Of a stretch of DNA of 64,000 bases, positions 28,504 through 37,969 are shown piece after piece. This DNA comes from Gaiellasilicea sp963791905. Lineage in GTDB: Bacteria > Actinomycetota > Thermoleophilia > Gaiellales > Gaiellaceae. Positions within the stretch are counted from its first letter, which is position 1. Every line of letters begins with the position of its first letter. The stretch lies in the NCBI GenBank assembly GCA_963791905.1, contig CAWBTX010000004.1:496001-560000 (forward strand), written 5' to 3'. Both the position numbers and the translations under genes were made by a program. Under the pieces are notes generated by a model. The model saw only the letters and a list, made by a program, of their open reading frames with translations, ran no database searches and had not been told where the DNA came from.

Positions 28504-29883
28504 ATGTTCAGAAAGCGTGGCTTGCTAGCCATTCTCGCCCTGCTCGTTGCCGTGCTCGCGATCGCCGCGGCCGGCTGCGGGGGCGACGACGACGAAGCAT
28601 CGGGCGATACGACAGAGGAATCGGGCGGCGACACGGGCGACATCGAGGCGCTGCCGTCGTCGTCGTGCACGGCGGTCGAGTACGAGGGCGAAGGTGAGCC
28701 CGACGTCCTGCTCGCCTCGGACTTCCCGCTCCAGGGCTCGTCCCGAACCCAGACGATTCAGATCGTCGAGGCGATTCGCTACCTCCTCGAGCAGCAGGAT
28801 TGGAAGGCCGGCGACCACAACATCGCGTACCAGTCGTGCGACGACGCGACCGCTCAGGCAGGCAAGTGGGACTCCGGTAAGTGCTCGACGAACGCCCAGG
28901 CCTATGCCGGGAACGAGAAGGTCATCGCCGTCATCGGCACGTTCAACTCCGGGTGTGCGCAGATCGTGATCCCGGTGCTGAACAACGCGCCCGGCGGCGG
29001 CGTCGCGATGATGTCTCCGGCGAACACGTACGTCTGCATCACCGAGGGCGGGCCGGGCTGTGACAGCACCGAGCCCGACAAGTACTACCCGACCGGGTCG
29101 CGCAACTACGCGCGCGTCGTCGCGCACGATGCCTACCAGGGTGCGGCCGTGGCCGAATTCATGAAGTCGCAGGGCGTCAAGAGCGTCTTCGTCCTGAACG
29201 ACAAGGAGGCGTACGGCCTCGGCGTCGCGACGAACCTCCGCAACGCAGCCGAGCACCTCGGCATCGAGATCGCCGGGTTCGCCGCCTGGGATCCGAAGAC
29301 CCCGAGCTACGAGGCCCTGTTCAACCAGATCAAGGGCACCGGCGCAGACGCCGTCTTCCTCGGCGGCCTGATCGACGAGAACGGCGCCCAGGTGATCAAG
29401 GACAAGGTGGCCGTGCTCGGCCCGAACGACGGGGCAGTCAAGCTGTTCGCGCCGGACGGGTTCACGACCCAGCAGACGATCGACGAGGCCGGCGAGTCGG
29501 CCGCCGGGATGTTCCTCAGCGTCGCCGGCGTGCCCATCGACGAGTTCAAGGGCGAAGGTGCGACCTTCGCCGAGGAGTTCGAGCCGCGCCTCGGCGGCAA
29601 GCCGATCGACCCGTACGCGATCTACGGCGCGCAGGCAGCCAGGATCGTGCTCGACGCGATCGAGGCCTCCGACGGCACGCGCGCGAGCGTGATCGAGGCG
29701 ATGTTCAACGCCGAGGTCACGGACGGCCTGCTCGGCAGCTTCGAGATCAACGAGAACGGCGATCCGGCGCAGGCAGGCGGCGCCGTCGTCGGCTTCACCG
29801 TCTACAGGGCGACCACCAAGCTCGAGACCGAGACGACGCTCTCGCCGAAGCCCGAGAACGTCGAGGCGGCCCGCGGGACGTAG
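28504..29883 (+). CDS. Branched-chain amino acid ABC transporter, substrate-binding lipoprotein
   Basis: 459 residues, type I periplasmic-binding fold of the LivJ/LivK family. The lipoprotein signal peptide FRKRGLLAILALLVAVLAIA is followed by the lipobox AAGC (lipidated Cys), then an acidic linker GGDDDEASGDTTEESGGD. Core features include VIAVIGTFNSGCAQ, MMSPANTYVCIT and KSVFVLNDKEAYG. It binds substrate at the cell surface for the permeases LivH/LivM and ATPases LivG/LivF encoded downstream. True substrate (Leu/Ile/Val, or other amino acids or amides) cannot be decided. A hairpin after the stop may lower expression of downstream genes. Confidence 0.9.
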   Translation: MFRKRGLLAILALLVAVLAIAAAGCGGDDDEASGDTTEESGGDTGDIEALPSSSCTAVEYEGEGEPDVLLASDFPLQGSSRTQTIQIVEAIRYLLEQQDWKAGDHNIAYQSCDDATAQAGKWDSGKCSTNAQAYAGNEKVIAVIGTFNSGCAQIVIPVLNNAPGGGVAMMSPANTYVCITEGGPGCDSTEPDKYYPTGSRNYARVVAHDAYQGAAVAEFMKSQGVKSVFVLNDKEAYGLGVATNLRNAAEHLGIEIAGFAAWDPKTPSYEALFNQIKGTGADAVFLGGLIDENGAQVIKDKVAVLGPNDGAVKLFAPDGFTTQQTIDEAGESAAGMFLSVAGVPIDEFKGEGATFAEEFEPRLGGKPIDPYAIYGAQAARIVLDAIEASDGTRASVIEAMFNAEVTDGLLGSFEINENGDPAQAGGAVVGFTVYRATTKLETETTLSPKPENVEAARGT

Positions 29884-29910
29884 GACCGCACGCCGCAGCG
29901 ACAACTGTTC

Positions 29911-29934
29911 GGGGGAGGGCTGACGCCCTCCCCC
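29911..29934 (+). terminator. Intra-operon hairpin (attenuator-like)
   Basis: Perfect 10-bp stem GGGGGAGGGC / GCCCTCCCCC with a TGAC loop, 28 bases after the binding-protein gene and before the permease genes. Such hairpins often stabilise the upstream mRNA and give excess binding protein over permease. No T-run follows, so full termination is uncertain. Confidence 0.6.
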
Positions 29935-30074
29935 GGACGTCATAGGATCGCCAGATCAACTCGACCGCCCGCACCGAGATCCTGCCGCTCGACCGGCTGC
30001 GCGCGCTCTGGCCGCGGAACCTCGTCTCCGCGATCGGGCGCATCGCCCTCGCCCTCCTCGGCGTCTGGGCGGTC

Positions 30075-31022
30075 GTGAACCTCGTTCAAGACCCGACCAG
30101 GTTCTTCAACATCCTCCTGATCGGGACCACGAACGGGGCCGTCTACGGACTGATCGCGCTCGGCTACACGCTCGTCTACGGCATCCTGCAGCTGATCAAC
30201 TTCGCCCACGGCGACGTGTTCGCGCTAGGCGGGCTGCTCGCGAGCACGATGATCCTCACGGTCTTCGACCTCTCCACCGCAGACTCCGCAGCCGTGATCG
30301 TCCTGGGGATCGCTGCGACGCTCGCGATCGCGATGGCCTTCTCCGCCACCCTCAACGCCGGAATCGAGCTCGTCGCCTATCGCCGGCTCCGCCACGCACC
30401 GCGCCTCGCGCCGCTGATCACCGCGGTGGGCATGTCGTTCATCCTCCAGAACGTCGGGCTGATCTTCTGGGGCGTGAACTTCACGTCCGTGCCTCGCCTC
30501 GTGCCGAACTCGGTCGCGTTCTCGATCGGCGACGTCAACTTCCAGTGGAACAAGATCGCCGTGCTCCTGATCACGCTGCCGGTGCTGCTCGCCCTCACCT
30601 ACCTCGTCACCTCGACGAGGCAGGGGAAGGCTATGCGGGCGACTTCGCAGGATCCCGAGGCGGCGGCGATGATGGGCGTCAACGTCAACCGCACGATCTC
30701 GTTCACGTTCATCCTCGCGGGCGGGCTGGCGGGCGCGGCGGGGCTGCTCTTCCTCCTCAACTTCACGACGATCCGCTACGACCAGGGCTTTCAGCTCGGC
30801 CTGATCGCTTTCACCGCGGCGGTGCTCGGCGGCATCGGGAACATGACCGGCGCCCTCGTCGGCGGGCTCACGATCGGGTTGATCGAGGCATTCAACGAGG
30901 GCCTCGACTGGATGACGCCCGGGAGCGACTGGACGCGCTCGATGGTCTTCGGGCTCCTGATCGCAATCCTCGTCTTCCGACCCGAGGGGATCCTCGGCGA
31001 AAGGACACCGGAGGGCCAATGA
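30075..31022 (+). CDS. livH: Branched-chain amino acid ABC transporter permease LivH
   Basis: About 315 residues, polytopic, LivH family. NGAVYGLIALGYTLVYGILQ and LINFAHGDVF are the N-terminal signature, the EAA-like loop contains DPEAAAMMGVNVNR, and AAVLGGIGNMTGALVGG is near the end. The listed start is GTG 30075, but the in-frame sequence from 29946 looks coding (EILPLDRLRALWPRNLVSAI, then a hydrophobic stretch) and has no ATG/GTG/TTG before the upstream TAG at 29943. The true N-terminus is therefore unclear, and a missing base or an unusual start is possible. ATGA overlap with livM. Confidence 0.88.
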   Translation: MNLVQDPTRFFNILLIGTTNGAVYGLIALGYTLVYGILQLINFAHGDVFALGGLLASTMILTVFDLSTADSAAVIVLGIAATLAIAMAFSATLNAGIELVAYRRLRHAPRLAPLITAVGMSFILQNVGLIFWGVNFTSVPRLVPNSVAFSIGDVNFQWNKIAVLLITLPVLLALTYLVTSTRQGKAMRATSQDPEAAAMMGVNVNRTISFTFILAGGLAGAAGLLFLLNFTTIRYDQGFQLGLIAFTAAVLGGIGNMTGALVGGLTIGLIEAFNEGLDWMTPGSDWTRSMVFGLLIAILVFRPEGILGERTPEGQ

Positions 31023-32260
31023 GGTACCGCACTCGCGCGCATCCGAGCGCCGCTGACGACGCCTCCCGCCTGGAGCCGCTGCGCGCGCGGTGGAACCAGC
31101 TGCCGCACTGGGTGCAGGTGGGCTTTGTGCCGCTCGTGCTCGCTGTGCTCGCGTTTCTCTACCCGTACTACGCCAGCAGCCTTCCGGGCGCGTTCCCCGC
31201 CGTGGGAACGATGGTGATCATGCTCGTCTTCACGATGATGGCGGTCGGCCTGAACATCGTCGTCGGCTACGCGGGCCTGCTCGACCTCGGCTATGTCGCC
31301 TTCTATGCGGTCGGCGCGTACACCGCGGCGTGGTTCGCCTCGCTGCACTTCAGTCAGACGAGCTTCCATCTCGGCTCGGTCGGGCTCAACTCGGATGCAG
31401 TCGGCATCCACCTCTCGATCTGGCTCGTCCTTCTGATCGCCGGTGGGCTGACGGCCCTGGCGGGCATCCTGATCGGCCTGCCGACGCTCCGTCTGCGCGG
31501 CGACTACCTCGCGATCGTCACGCTCGGGTTCGGCGAGATCATCCCGCAGGTCGTCCGGAACGGCGACAGCTTCGGCGGCTTCAACTTGACGAACGGCAGC
31601 TTCGGGATCAGCCCGATCGACTCGCCGGGCTTCGGCGAGGTCGGGGAGTCGCTGGGCCTGCCCGCCAGCTTCCAGCAGTCGTTCGACCGAGCCCGGTGGT
31701 TCTACTGGGTCGCGGTGGCCCTGTTGTTGATCACGATCTTCTGCTCGGTGCGGCTGCGCGACTCGCGGCTCGGGCGCGCCTGGATCGCGATCCGCGAGGA
31801 CGAGACGGCCGCGGCCGCCATGGGGATCCCGCTCATGCAGACCAAGACGTGGGCGTATGCACTCGGCGCCTTCTTCGGCGGCGTGGCCGGCGCGTACTAC
31901 GCGACGTTCAAGAGCGGCGCGTTCCCGAGCGATTTCTTCTTCAACTTCTCGGTGTTCCTGCTCTGCATGGTCGTGCTCGGCGGGATGGGCTCGGTCTGGG
32001 GCGTCGTCGTCGGCGGGCTGTTCCTCGCCTATCTCGATCAGGAGGGCCTCGCGAAGCTCGGGAACTGGGTCAGCGTGAATGTCAGCGACCCGCTCTTCGA
32101 CACGACGATCGACGTGCCGAAGTACAACTTCCTGGTCTACGGCCTGATCATCGTGCTGGTCATGCTGATACGCCCGACGGGGCTGATACCCGAGCGCCGC
32201 CGCCGGAAGGAGATGGCGGAGGGCGTCCACGACGAATCGCTGTATGACGTCTCTGCATGA
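31019..32260 (+). CDS. livM: Branched-chain amino acid ABC transporter permease LivM
   Basis: 413 residues with a long hydrophilic N-terminus (about 35 residues) then about ten membrane helices. MAVGLNIVVGYAGLLDLGYVAFYAVGAY is the LivM signature region. RLRDSRLGRAWIAIREDETAAAAMG is the cytoplasmic coupling loop that contacts the ATPases, and VLGGMGSVWGVVVGGL is near the end. The ATG overlaps the livH stop. It forms the membrane channel with LivH. Confidence 0.92.
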   Translation: MRYRTRAHPSAADDASRLEPLRARWNQLPHWVQVGFVPLVLAVLAFLYPYYASSLPGAFPAVGTMVIMLVFTMMAVGLNIVVGYAGLLDLGYVAFYAVGAYTAAWFASLHFSQTSFHLGSVGLNSDAVGIHLSIWLVLLIAGGLTALAGILIGLPTLRLRGDYLAIVTLGFGEIIPQVVRNGDSFGGFNLTNGSFGISPIDSPGFGEVGESLGLPASFQQSFDRARWFYWVAVALLLITIFCSVRLRDSRLGRAWIAIREDETAAAAMGIPLMQTKTWAYALGAFFGGVAGAYYATFKSGAFPSDFFFNFSVFLLCMVVLGGMGSVWGVVVGGLFLAYLDQEGLAKLGNWVSVNVSDPLFDTTIDVPKYNFLVYGLIIVLVMLIRPTGLIPERRRRKEMAEGVHDESLYDVSA

Positions 32261-32276
32261 GCGTCGGGGCCGGCCA

Positions 32277-33081
32277 ATGAGCGCGCTCGCGGTCGAGCCT
32301 GCGCAGGACCTGCTGCTCGACGCGAAGACAGGTTCGCAAGGAGTTCGGCGGCCTCGTCGCGTCGAACGACGTCGACTTCACGATCCCGCGCGGCTCGATC
32401 GTGGCGCTGATCGGCCCGAACGGCGCCGGGAAGACGACCTTCTTCAACATGCTGACCGGCGTCTACAAGCCCACGGCGGGGACGATCCTCTTCGACGGCA
32501 CCGACATCACCGGGATGCCGCCGCACAGCATCACGAGGCTCGGCATCGGGCGGACGTTCCAGAACATCCGGCTCTTCCCGCAGATGACCGCGCTCGAGAA
32601 CGTGCTGGTCGGCATGCACTCGCGGATGCACGCGGGTGTGTTCGGCGCCATCTTCCGCAACCCGCGCACCCGGCGCGAGGAGCGTGACGCGGTAGAGCGC
32701 GGCCGGGAGCTGCTGCGCTACTCGGGCCTCCGTACCCGCCACGACGCCTACGCGTCGAGCCTGCCGTACGGTGACCAGCGCCGCCTCGAGGTGGCGCGCG
32801 CCCTCGGCACCGATCCGAAGCTGCTGCTCCTCGACGAGCCGACCGCCGGCATGAACCCCCAGGAGACGGCCGACTTCATCGGGTTCGTCTCCCGCCTGCG
32901 GGACGAGCGCAGCCTGACGGTGCTGCTGATCGAGCACGATATGAAGGTCGTGATGGGCGTCTCCGAACGCGTGACGGTGCTCGAATACGGCGAGAAGATC
33001 GCGGAGGGCACCCCGCAGGAGGTGCAGCGCGACGAGCGGGTGGTCGAGGCCTACCTCGGCAAGGGAGCGACCGGTGAGTGA
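32277..33081 (+). CDS. livG: Branched-chain amino acid ABC transporter ATPase LivG (one frameshift)
   Basis: 267 residues when corrected. ABC ATPase motifs: Walker A GPNGAGKTTF, LIGRT-type IGRTFQNIRLFPQMT, signature region SSLPYGDQRRLEVARAL (with PYGDQ in place of the usual LSGGQ), and Walker B LLLLDEPTAGMNP. The N-terminus MSALAVEPAQDLLLDAKT is in one frame and KEFGGLVASNDVDFTIPRGS in the next. One extra base near 32328-32334 (inside AGACAGGTTCG) accounts for this. The gene lies in a complete operon, so sequence error is the likelier explanation. The stop overlaps livF. Confidence 0.85.
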
Positions 33082-33829
33082 GTCGGCGGGGAACGGACAG
33101 GGCGGGAGCGGCGCGGGCGTTGTCCTCGAGCTCAACGACGTGCACACGTATTACGGCTCGATCCACGCGCTGAAAGGCGTCTCCCTGCGCGTCCACGATG
33201 GCGAGATCGTGACCCTGATCGGGGCCAACGGCGCCGGCAAGTCGACGACGCTGCGCTCGATCAACGGCCTCAACCGGCCGCGGAACGGCCGGATCAGCTT
33301 CGCGGGGCGCGACATCACGAACGAGAAGCCGCACGACATCGTCGCGGCCGGCATCTCGCAGTCACCGGAGGGGCGGCGGCTGTTCTCGCGCATGTCCGTC
33401 TACGAGAACCTGGAGATGGGCGCCTTCCAGCGCACCGACCGCTCGTCGCTGAGCGAGGACTTCGAGCGCGTCTACGAGCTCTTCCCGCGCCTGGCGGAAC
33501 GGCGTAGCCAGAAGGCCGGAACGCTCTCGGGCGGCGAGCAGCAGATGGTTGCGATCGGAAGGGCCTTGATGGCCCACCCGAAGCTGCTCCTGCTCGACGA
33601 GCCCTCGATGGGCCTCGCCCCGATCTTCGTCGAGAAGATCTTCGAGATCGTGCAGGAGATCAACGCGCAGGGAACCCCGATCCTGCTCGTCGAGCAGAAC
33701 GCGTTGATGGCGCTCGACGTCGCGCGCCGCGGCTACGTGCTCGAGACGGGCCGGATCGCGCTCGAGGGGGCGGCGAAGGAGCTGCGCGACAACGAGCAGG
33801 TGCGGAAGACCTACCTCGGCGAGGGCTGA
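33074..33829 (+). CDS. livF: Branched-chain amino acid ABC transporter ATPase LivF
   Basis: 251 residues. The motifs are Walker A GANGAGKST, Q-loop region ISQSPEGRRLF, signature LSGGEQQM, Walker B LLLLDEPSMGLAP and the H-loop region LLVEQN, the last being typical of LivF. It overlaps livG by 8 bases (GTG start inside the livG end). With LivG it powers the LivHM transporter. The Ser/Gly-rich N-terminal tail (SESAGNGQGGSGAG) is unusual but harmless to the fold. Confidence 0.94.
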   Translation: MSESAGNGQGGSGAGVVLELNDVHTYYGSIHALKGVSLRVHDGEIVTLIGANGAGKSTTLRSINGLNRPRNGRISFAGRDITNEKPHDIVAAGISQSPEGRRLFSRMSVYENLEMGAFQRTDRSSLSEDFERVYELFPRLAERRSQKAGTLSGGEQQMVAIGRALMAHPKLLLLDEPSMGLAPIFVEKIFEIVQEINAQGTPILLVEQNALMALDVARRGYVLETGRIALEGAAKELRDNEQVRKTYLGEG

Positions 33830-33832
33830 CCG

Positions 33833-35518
33833 ATGAGCGAGCCGGCGCGCACTCCGGCAGAACGCGAGGTCGTCGTCCCGCTCGCCCCGGCGCGAAGGGC
33901 GAGCACATGGGGGCTGCTCGGGGCGGTCTTCCTCTGCGGCGGAGTGCTGCTCGGCGTGGAGATGGCGGCGAGCCGCGTGCTCGCGCCCTACTTCGGCAAC
34001 TCGCTCTTCGTCTGGGCGGCGATCATCGGCGTCATCCTCGGCGGGCTTGCGATCGGCTACTGGCTCGGGGGAGCGCTCGCCGACCGCTTTCCCACGCCGC
34101 TCTCGCTCGCCGCGGTCGTGGTGGGAGGCGCCGTTGCGGTGCTGGCGATCCCCCTGGTCGACCGGCCCGTGATCGAGTGGGTGCTCGCCTGGGATCCGGG
34201 GCCGCGGCTCGATCCGGTCCTCTGCGCGGTGCTCCTCTTCGGCCCGATGAGCGTGCTGCTCTCGGCTGTCGGCCCGATCGCGGTGCGCCTGCAGGTGCGG
34301 GCGCTGCCGCGGGTGGGGCGGACCGCGGGGCGGACGTTCGCGATCTCGACCGCGGGCAGCATTGCCGGCACGTTCGTCACGGCGTTCTGGCTGATTCCCG
34401 AGCTCGGCGTCGAGCAGCTCTTCGTGCTCGGCGCAGCGGCGCTCTTCGGCACGGCTGCGCTCGTGGGCGTGGCCGGTCGGCTGCCGGCCGTCGCCGCAGC
34501 CGGCCTCGTGCTCGCGCTCGTCGTCGGCGGGTACGCCGTCTCGCTCGGGTCCCAGCACATCGAGCCGCTGACGGCCACCTCGGCGCAGAACTGGTCACCG
34601 CTCTACCGGACGCGCGGCTACGGCTACGTCGACGCCCGCGATCCGAGCGCCGTCGTCGAGACCCAGGGGCTCGACGTCGTCTTCGCGGAGGACACGCGCT
34701 ACCACCGGCTCGCCGTCGTCGACGACGAGACGACGCGCTACCTCCGGTTCGACAACTCGCTGCAGAGCGCGATGTACCTCCGCGACCCGTATCGGACGCG
34801 CTACCGCTACACCGACTTCTTCCATCTCGGGATCGCCTACAACCCTGACGCGCGAAACGTGCTCTTCGTTGGCCTCGGCGCCGGCTCGTCGGAGAAGCGG
34901 CTGTGGCGCGACTTCCCGCGGCTGCAGATCGAGGCGGTCGAGCTCGATCCGGTCGTGGTCGACGTCGCCTACCGCTACTTCAACGTGCCGCGGGATCCGC
35001 GCCTCAAGATCGAGGTCGGGGACGGACGCCGCTTCCTCGCCGACGACGAACGCCGCTGGGACGTGATCGTGATCGACGCGTTCTTCGCCGACGCGATCCC
35101 GGCCCATCTCGTCACGCAGGAGTTCCTCGAGCTCCTGCAGACGCGGCTCGCGCCGGGCGGCGTCGTGGTCACGAACGCGATCGGCGCGATCGAGGGCCCG
35201 GGCTCACGCCTGTTCCGCTCGATCTACAAGACGTACCGCACGGCCTTCCCCACCGTGCTGGTGCACCCGACGATTCTGGCCGGCGACCAGGGGGACGAGC
35301 AGTACCGGAACCTCATCCTGGTCGCCACAGAGAAGGCGGCGCCAGGCCGCCGCCAGCTCGCGGACCGGTGGGCGGCCCTCCGGCGCGAGACTCCGAGCGT
35401 GCCCGACCTCGAGAAGCCGATCCTCGACCGGCGCGACACCCTGATCCCGACGGCGGACGTGCCGGTGTTGACGGACGACTATGCGCCCACTGACGCGCTC
35501 CTGCTCTTGTTCCAGTAG
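33833..35518 (+). CDS. Fused membrane/spermidine synthase-like protein
   Basis: 561 residues. The N-terminal half (about 25-245) has roughly seven membrane helices, starting GLLGAVFLCGGVLLGVEMAA and including APYFGNSLFVWAAIIGVIL. The C-terminal half is a spermidine synthase/PMT-type SAM-binding domain: NVLFVGLGAGSSEKRL, IEAVELDPVVVDVAYRYF, VGDGRRFL, WDVIVIDAFFADAIPAHL. Proteins of this architecture are widespread and mostly uncharacterised; aminopropyl transfer has not been shown for most. It follows livF by 3 bases, so it may be co-transcribed with the transporter. Confidence 0.8.
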   Translation: MSEPARTPAEREVVVPLAPARRASTWGLLGAVFLCGGVLLGVEMAASRVLAPYFGNSLFVWAAIIGVILGGLAIGYWLGGALADRFPTPLSLAAVVVGGAVAVLAIPLVDRPVIEWVLAWDPGPRLDPVLCAVLLFGPMSVLLSAVGPIAVRLQVRALPRVGRTAGRTFAISTAGSIAGTFVTAFWLIPELGVEQLFVLGAAALFGTAALVGVAGRLPAVAAAGLVLALVVGGYAVSLGSQHIEPLTATSAQNWSPLYRTRGYGYVDARDPSAVVETQGLDVVFAEDTRYHRLAVVDDETTRYLRFDNSLQSAMYLRDPYRTRYRYTDFFHLGIAYNPDARNVLFVGLGAGSSEKRLWRDFPRLQIEAVELDPVVVDVAYRYFNVPRDPRLKIEVGDGRRFLADDERRWDVIVIDAFFADAIPAHLVTQEFLELLQTRLAPGGVVVTNAIGAIEGPGSRLFRSIYKTYRTAFPTVLVHPTILAGDQGDEQYRNLILVATEKAAPGRRQLADRWAALRRETPSVPDLEKPILDRRDTLIPTADVPVLTDDYAPTDALLLLFQ

Positions 35519-35524
35519 CGCCGT

Positions 35525-37024
35525 TTAGGCGGCGCCGACCTCGAGCGGGAAGTAGGGCGGGCCGAGCAGGAGCCCGAGCTTCGCCCGGCCGCCGGCCCGG
35601 CCGTGGGCCATCTCGAGCGCCGGCGCGATGCCGTGCGTCGGCACGAAGCCGAGCGTCCGCGCTGCCTGGTGGTCCCGGCAGCCGGCGACGACGACCGCGC
35701 CGAGCTGGTCGAACGCCGGCCCACACGACTCCCAGTCGACGTAGGGCAGCAGAGGGTGCGGCGCCCGGCCTGACCGGTAGGCCTGGAGAGCGCGCGCGTC
35801 GCTCGCGGCGGCCCGCTCGGACGCTCTGAGCTCGAGCGCGCTCCGCCCCTCGCGGAGCTCGTGGAAGAGCGCCCGGTACGGATCCTGAGTCGTGTGCTCG
35901 AAATGGCGCGAGAGCCCGTGCAGCACGATCGCCGTGCCGCCCTCGCGGATCGGGAAGGCCTCGCGCCAGAGCCGGAGGACGAGGCCGAGGGCGATCGCGG
36001 CGACGGTGATCGGGTTGAGCCGCTCGCGCGGCTGGTGATGGTGCTCCCACGGCATGCCGATCACGAGCGCGTCCAGCGGCTCCTCGACCCGTGCCGAGCG
36101 GCGCGCGACCCCGCGGACGAGCGCTTCCGCGTGGGCGACCGAGGGCGGCCCCGCAAACGCCGCCGCGGCAGTGACCTCGCGCGCGAGCCCCTGCAGGATC
36201 CGGCGGCGCACGGCTCCGGGCAGCAGCGCGAGTCGCCGCACCGGCGACCGGACGAGGGTCTCGATCGCGCCGTCGTCGTAGGGGTAGCCGCGCAGCCGTC
36301 CCGTCAGGCGTGGCGGGTTGAGCACGAGCGAGGTTCCGAGGACCGGCACGCGGGTCGCCAAGGCCCGCTCGAGCGCGACCGCGATCTGCCAGCCGCGCGA
36401 GGCCGCCGTCTCGAGCAGCGAGTAGGCGCCGGCGCCGCGCACGACCTGCGTGCTCGCCGCGCCGACGAGCGCCCCGGGGCCGCCGTGCAGCACCGTCTCC
36501 GCCGCGGTGATGGTGAGAACGAGGTCCGTCTCGACGAGCAGCGGGTGGACGCGGAGTTCCGTGCGGCCGGACTCTCCCACCGTCACGAGCTCGTCCGACT
36601 CCGCGTCGTGGACCTCGACGCGCCCGCGAAACGCGCGGGCTGCGGCCGGCGCCAGGAGGGCCTCGAGCTCGCGGTTGCCGGCGCGCCGACCGAGGCCGCC
36701 GGCAACGAGCAGCGTTTGCCGCCGCGACGGCACGCCGAGCCGCTCGAGCTCGCCGATCGTCGCCTCGAGCGCCGCCCGGCGGGGATCGACCGGCGCTCCC
36801 GGGAGTGGAAGCGCGCGCGGCTCGACGACGAGCGTCGCCGTCCCGCCCCGGGTCGAGAGCGCCTCGAGCGGTGGGCCTGACAGCGGGAAGCGCAGGGAGT
36901 CGCGCACCGCCGCACCGACGTCTGCGATCGCCTCCTGCGGCAGCGGGGGCCGGAGCAGGAGCGCGTCGTCGGGCGCGGTGACCACCGACACCCGCGAGCC
37001 CGAGAGCATCGCGACGCGCTTCAC
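35525..37024 (-). CDS. LarA/DUF2088-like protein lacking catalytic histidine motifs
   Basis: 499 residues from GTG 37024, which overlaps the stop of the broken acetyltransferase gene (GTGA). The domain order resembles nickel-dependent lactate racemase LarA: N-terminal half with LRPPLPQEAIADVGAAV, then VHDAESDELVTVGESG and VETDLVLTITAAETVLHGGP. However, the LarA hallmarks (the GTHRP-like motif and the PHPFAGFSGG-like motif) read AGGLGRRAGNRE and VLHGGPGALVGAAS, so the cofactor-binding histidines are largely missing. A racemase activity is not claimed. WEHHHQPRERLNPITVAAIA in the C-terminal half is a candidate metal- or substrate-binding tract. The assignment to DUF2088 is tentative. Confidence 0.55.
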   Translation of the reverse strand: MKRVAMLSGSRVSVVTAPDDALLLRPPLPQEAIADVGAAVRDSLRFPLSGPPLEALSTRGGTATLVVEPRALPLPGAPVDPRRAALEATIGELERLGVPSRRQTLLVAGGLGRRAGNRELEALLAPAAARAFRGRVEVHDAESDELVTVGESGRTELRVHPLLVETDLVLTITAAETVLHGGPGALVGAASTQVVRGAGAYSLLETAASRGWQIAVALERALATRVPVLGTSLVLNPPRLTGRLRGYPYDDGAIETLVRSPVRRLALLPGAVRRRILQGLAREVTAAAAFAGPPSVAHAEALVRGVARRSARVEEPLDALVIGMPWEHHHQPRERLNPITVAAIALGLVLRLWREAFPIREGGTAIVLHGLSRHFEHTTQDPYRALFHELREGRSALELRASERAAASDARALQAYRSGRAPHPLLPYVDWESCGPAFDQLGAVVVAGCRDHQAARTLGFVPTHGIAPALEMAHGRAGGRAKLGLLLGPPYFPLEVGAA

Positions 37025-37956
37025 GTAGGCGAATGGCGCACGTACCGGCGAAGCCGGAAATGCGTAGGCACGAAGCCACGGGCGAGCCAGAAACGCGACG
37101 CGAGCAGGTTCGTGACGCGCCAGTCGGTGACGATCGTCGCGTGGCCGTCGGCTCGTGCGCCGAGCGAAGGTGCCGTCGTGCGAGCGCGGAGCCGATGCCG
37201 AGGCCGCGGACGTCGCGGCTGCGTCGCGGCGACCGGGAGGTGCGCGACGCCTTGTTCGATCGCCCGGCGTGCAGCGCCACGAAGCGCCGACGACCTCCTC
37301 GCCGCGCTCGCGCGAGGTCGCCGACCGTGCCCTCCTCGGCGAGGAACTCGGCGCGCAGCCCTCGTGCAACGCCTCCCGGTTCGGGGCGGCGAGCCCGCGA
37401 CAGACCGGCGACGCCACCTGGTGGTCGCGAGGAGCGGCGTCAGCGCGACGAGCGCGTCGACGTCCCGCGGCTCGGCGCCGGATCGCACGCCCGTCCGGCC
37501 AGCGACCCGGGCACCTCGCGGATGCCGGCGCGTGCTGCTGCCCGAACGAGGTGCGTAACCATGCGTCCGACCAGCCGGCGTCGATCCAGGCACGAGCGCG
37601 TAGTGCCGCGCGGCCCTCGTCGAACCAGCGGGCAGCGCGGCGGCATAGAGCGTCACGGAGATCCTCGCCTCCTCCACGGCGTGCCCGGCAGACTCGACCC
37701 AGACGTTCGGGCCCCAGATCGCGTCGTCGCGCGGCGCGCCGATCAGGAAGCCGACGACGCGGTCGCCGCGAGCGCGACCGTCCCGAGCGCCGTCACCGGC
37801 CGCCAGCGCCTCGACCTCGCCGAGGCGCGCCAGGATCCTCGTACTCGGCGGCAAGCAAGGGCTCGGCTGTCGCGGTGAGCACGGTGCCGCGCCGCCAGAG
37901 CTCCCCGGCCGCCTCGACGAACTCGCGGAAAATGGACGAACCTCGAGCCGCGCCAT
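37021..37956 (-). pseudogene. GNAT acetyltransferase, multiple frameshifts
   Basis: Pieces of one GNAT-family protein lie in all three frames of the - strand. MARLEVRPF starts at 37956, EFVEAAGELWRRGTVLTATA is in a second frame, and GDRVVGFLIGAPRDDAIWGP with NVWVESAGHAVEE is in the first. GLGIGSALARR is the acetyl-CoA loop (R/Q-x-x-G-x-G/A), and TDWRVTNLLASRFWLARGFV with HFRLRRYVRHSPT is the end. Several single-base indels separate them; one is visible in the T-run of CCATTTTCC. The stop TGA overlaps the start of the next gene. Either a pseudogene or a poorly read stretch. Confidence 0.65.
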
Positions 37957-37969
37957 CGGCGCGAGACGA

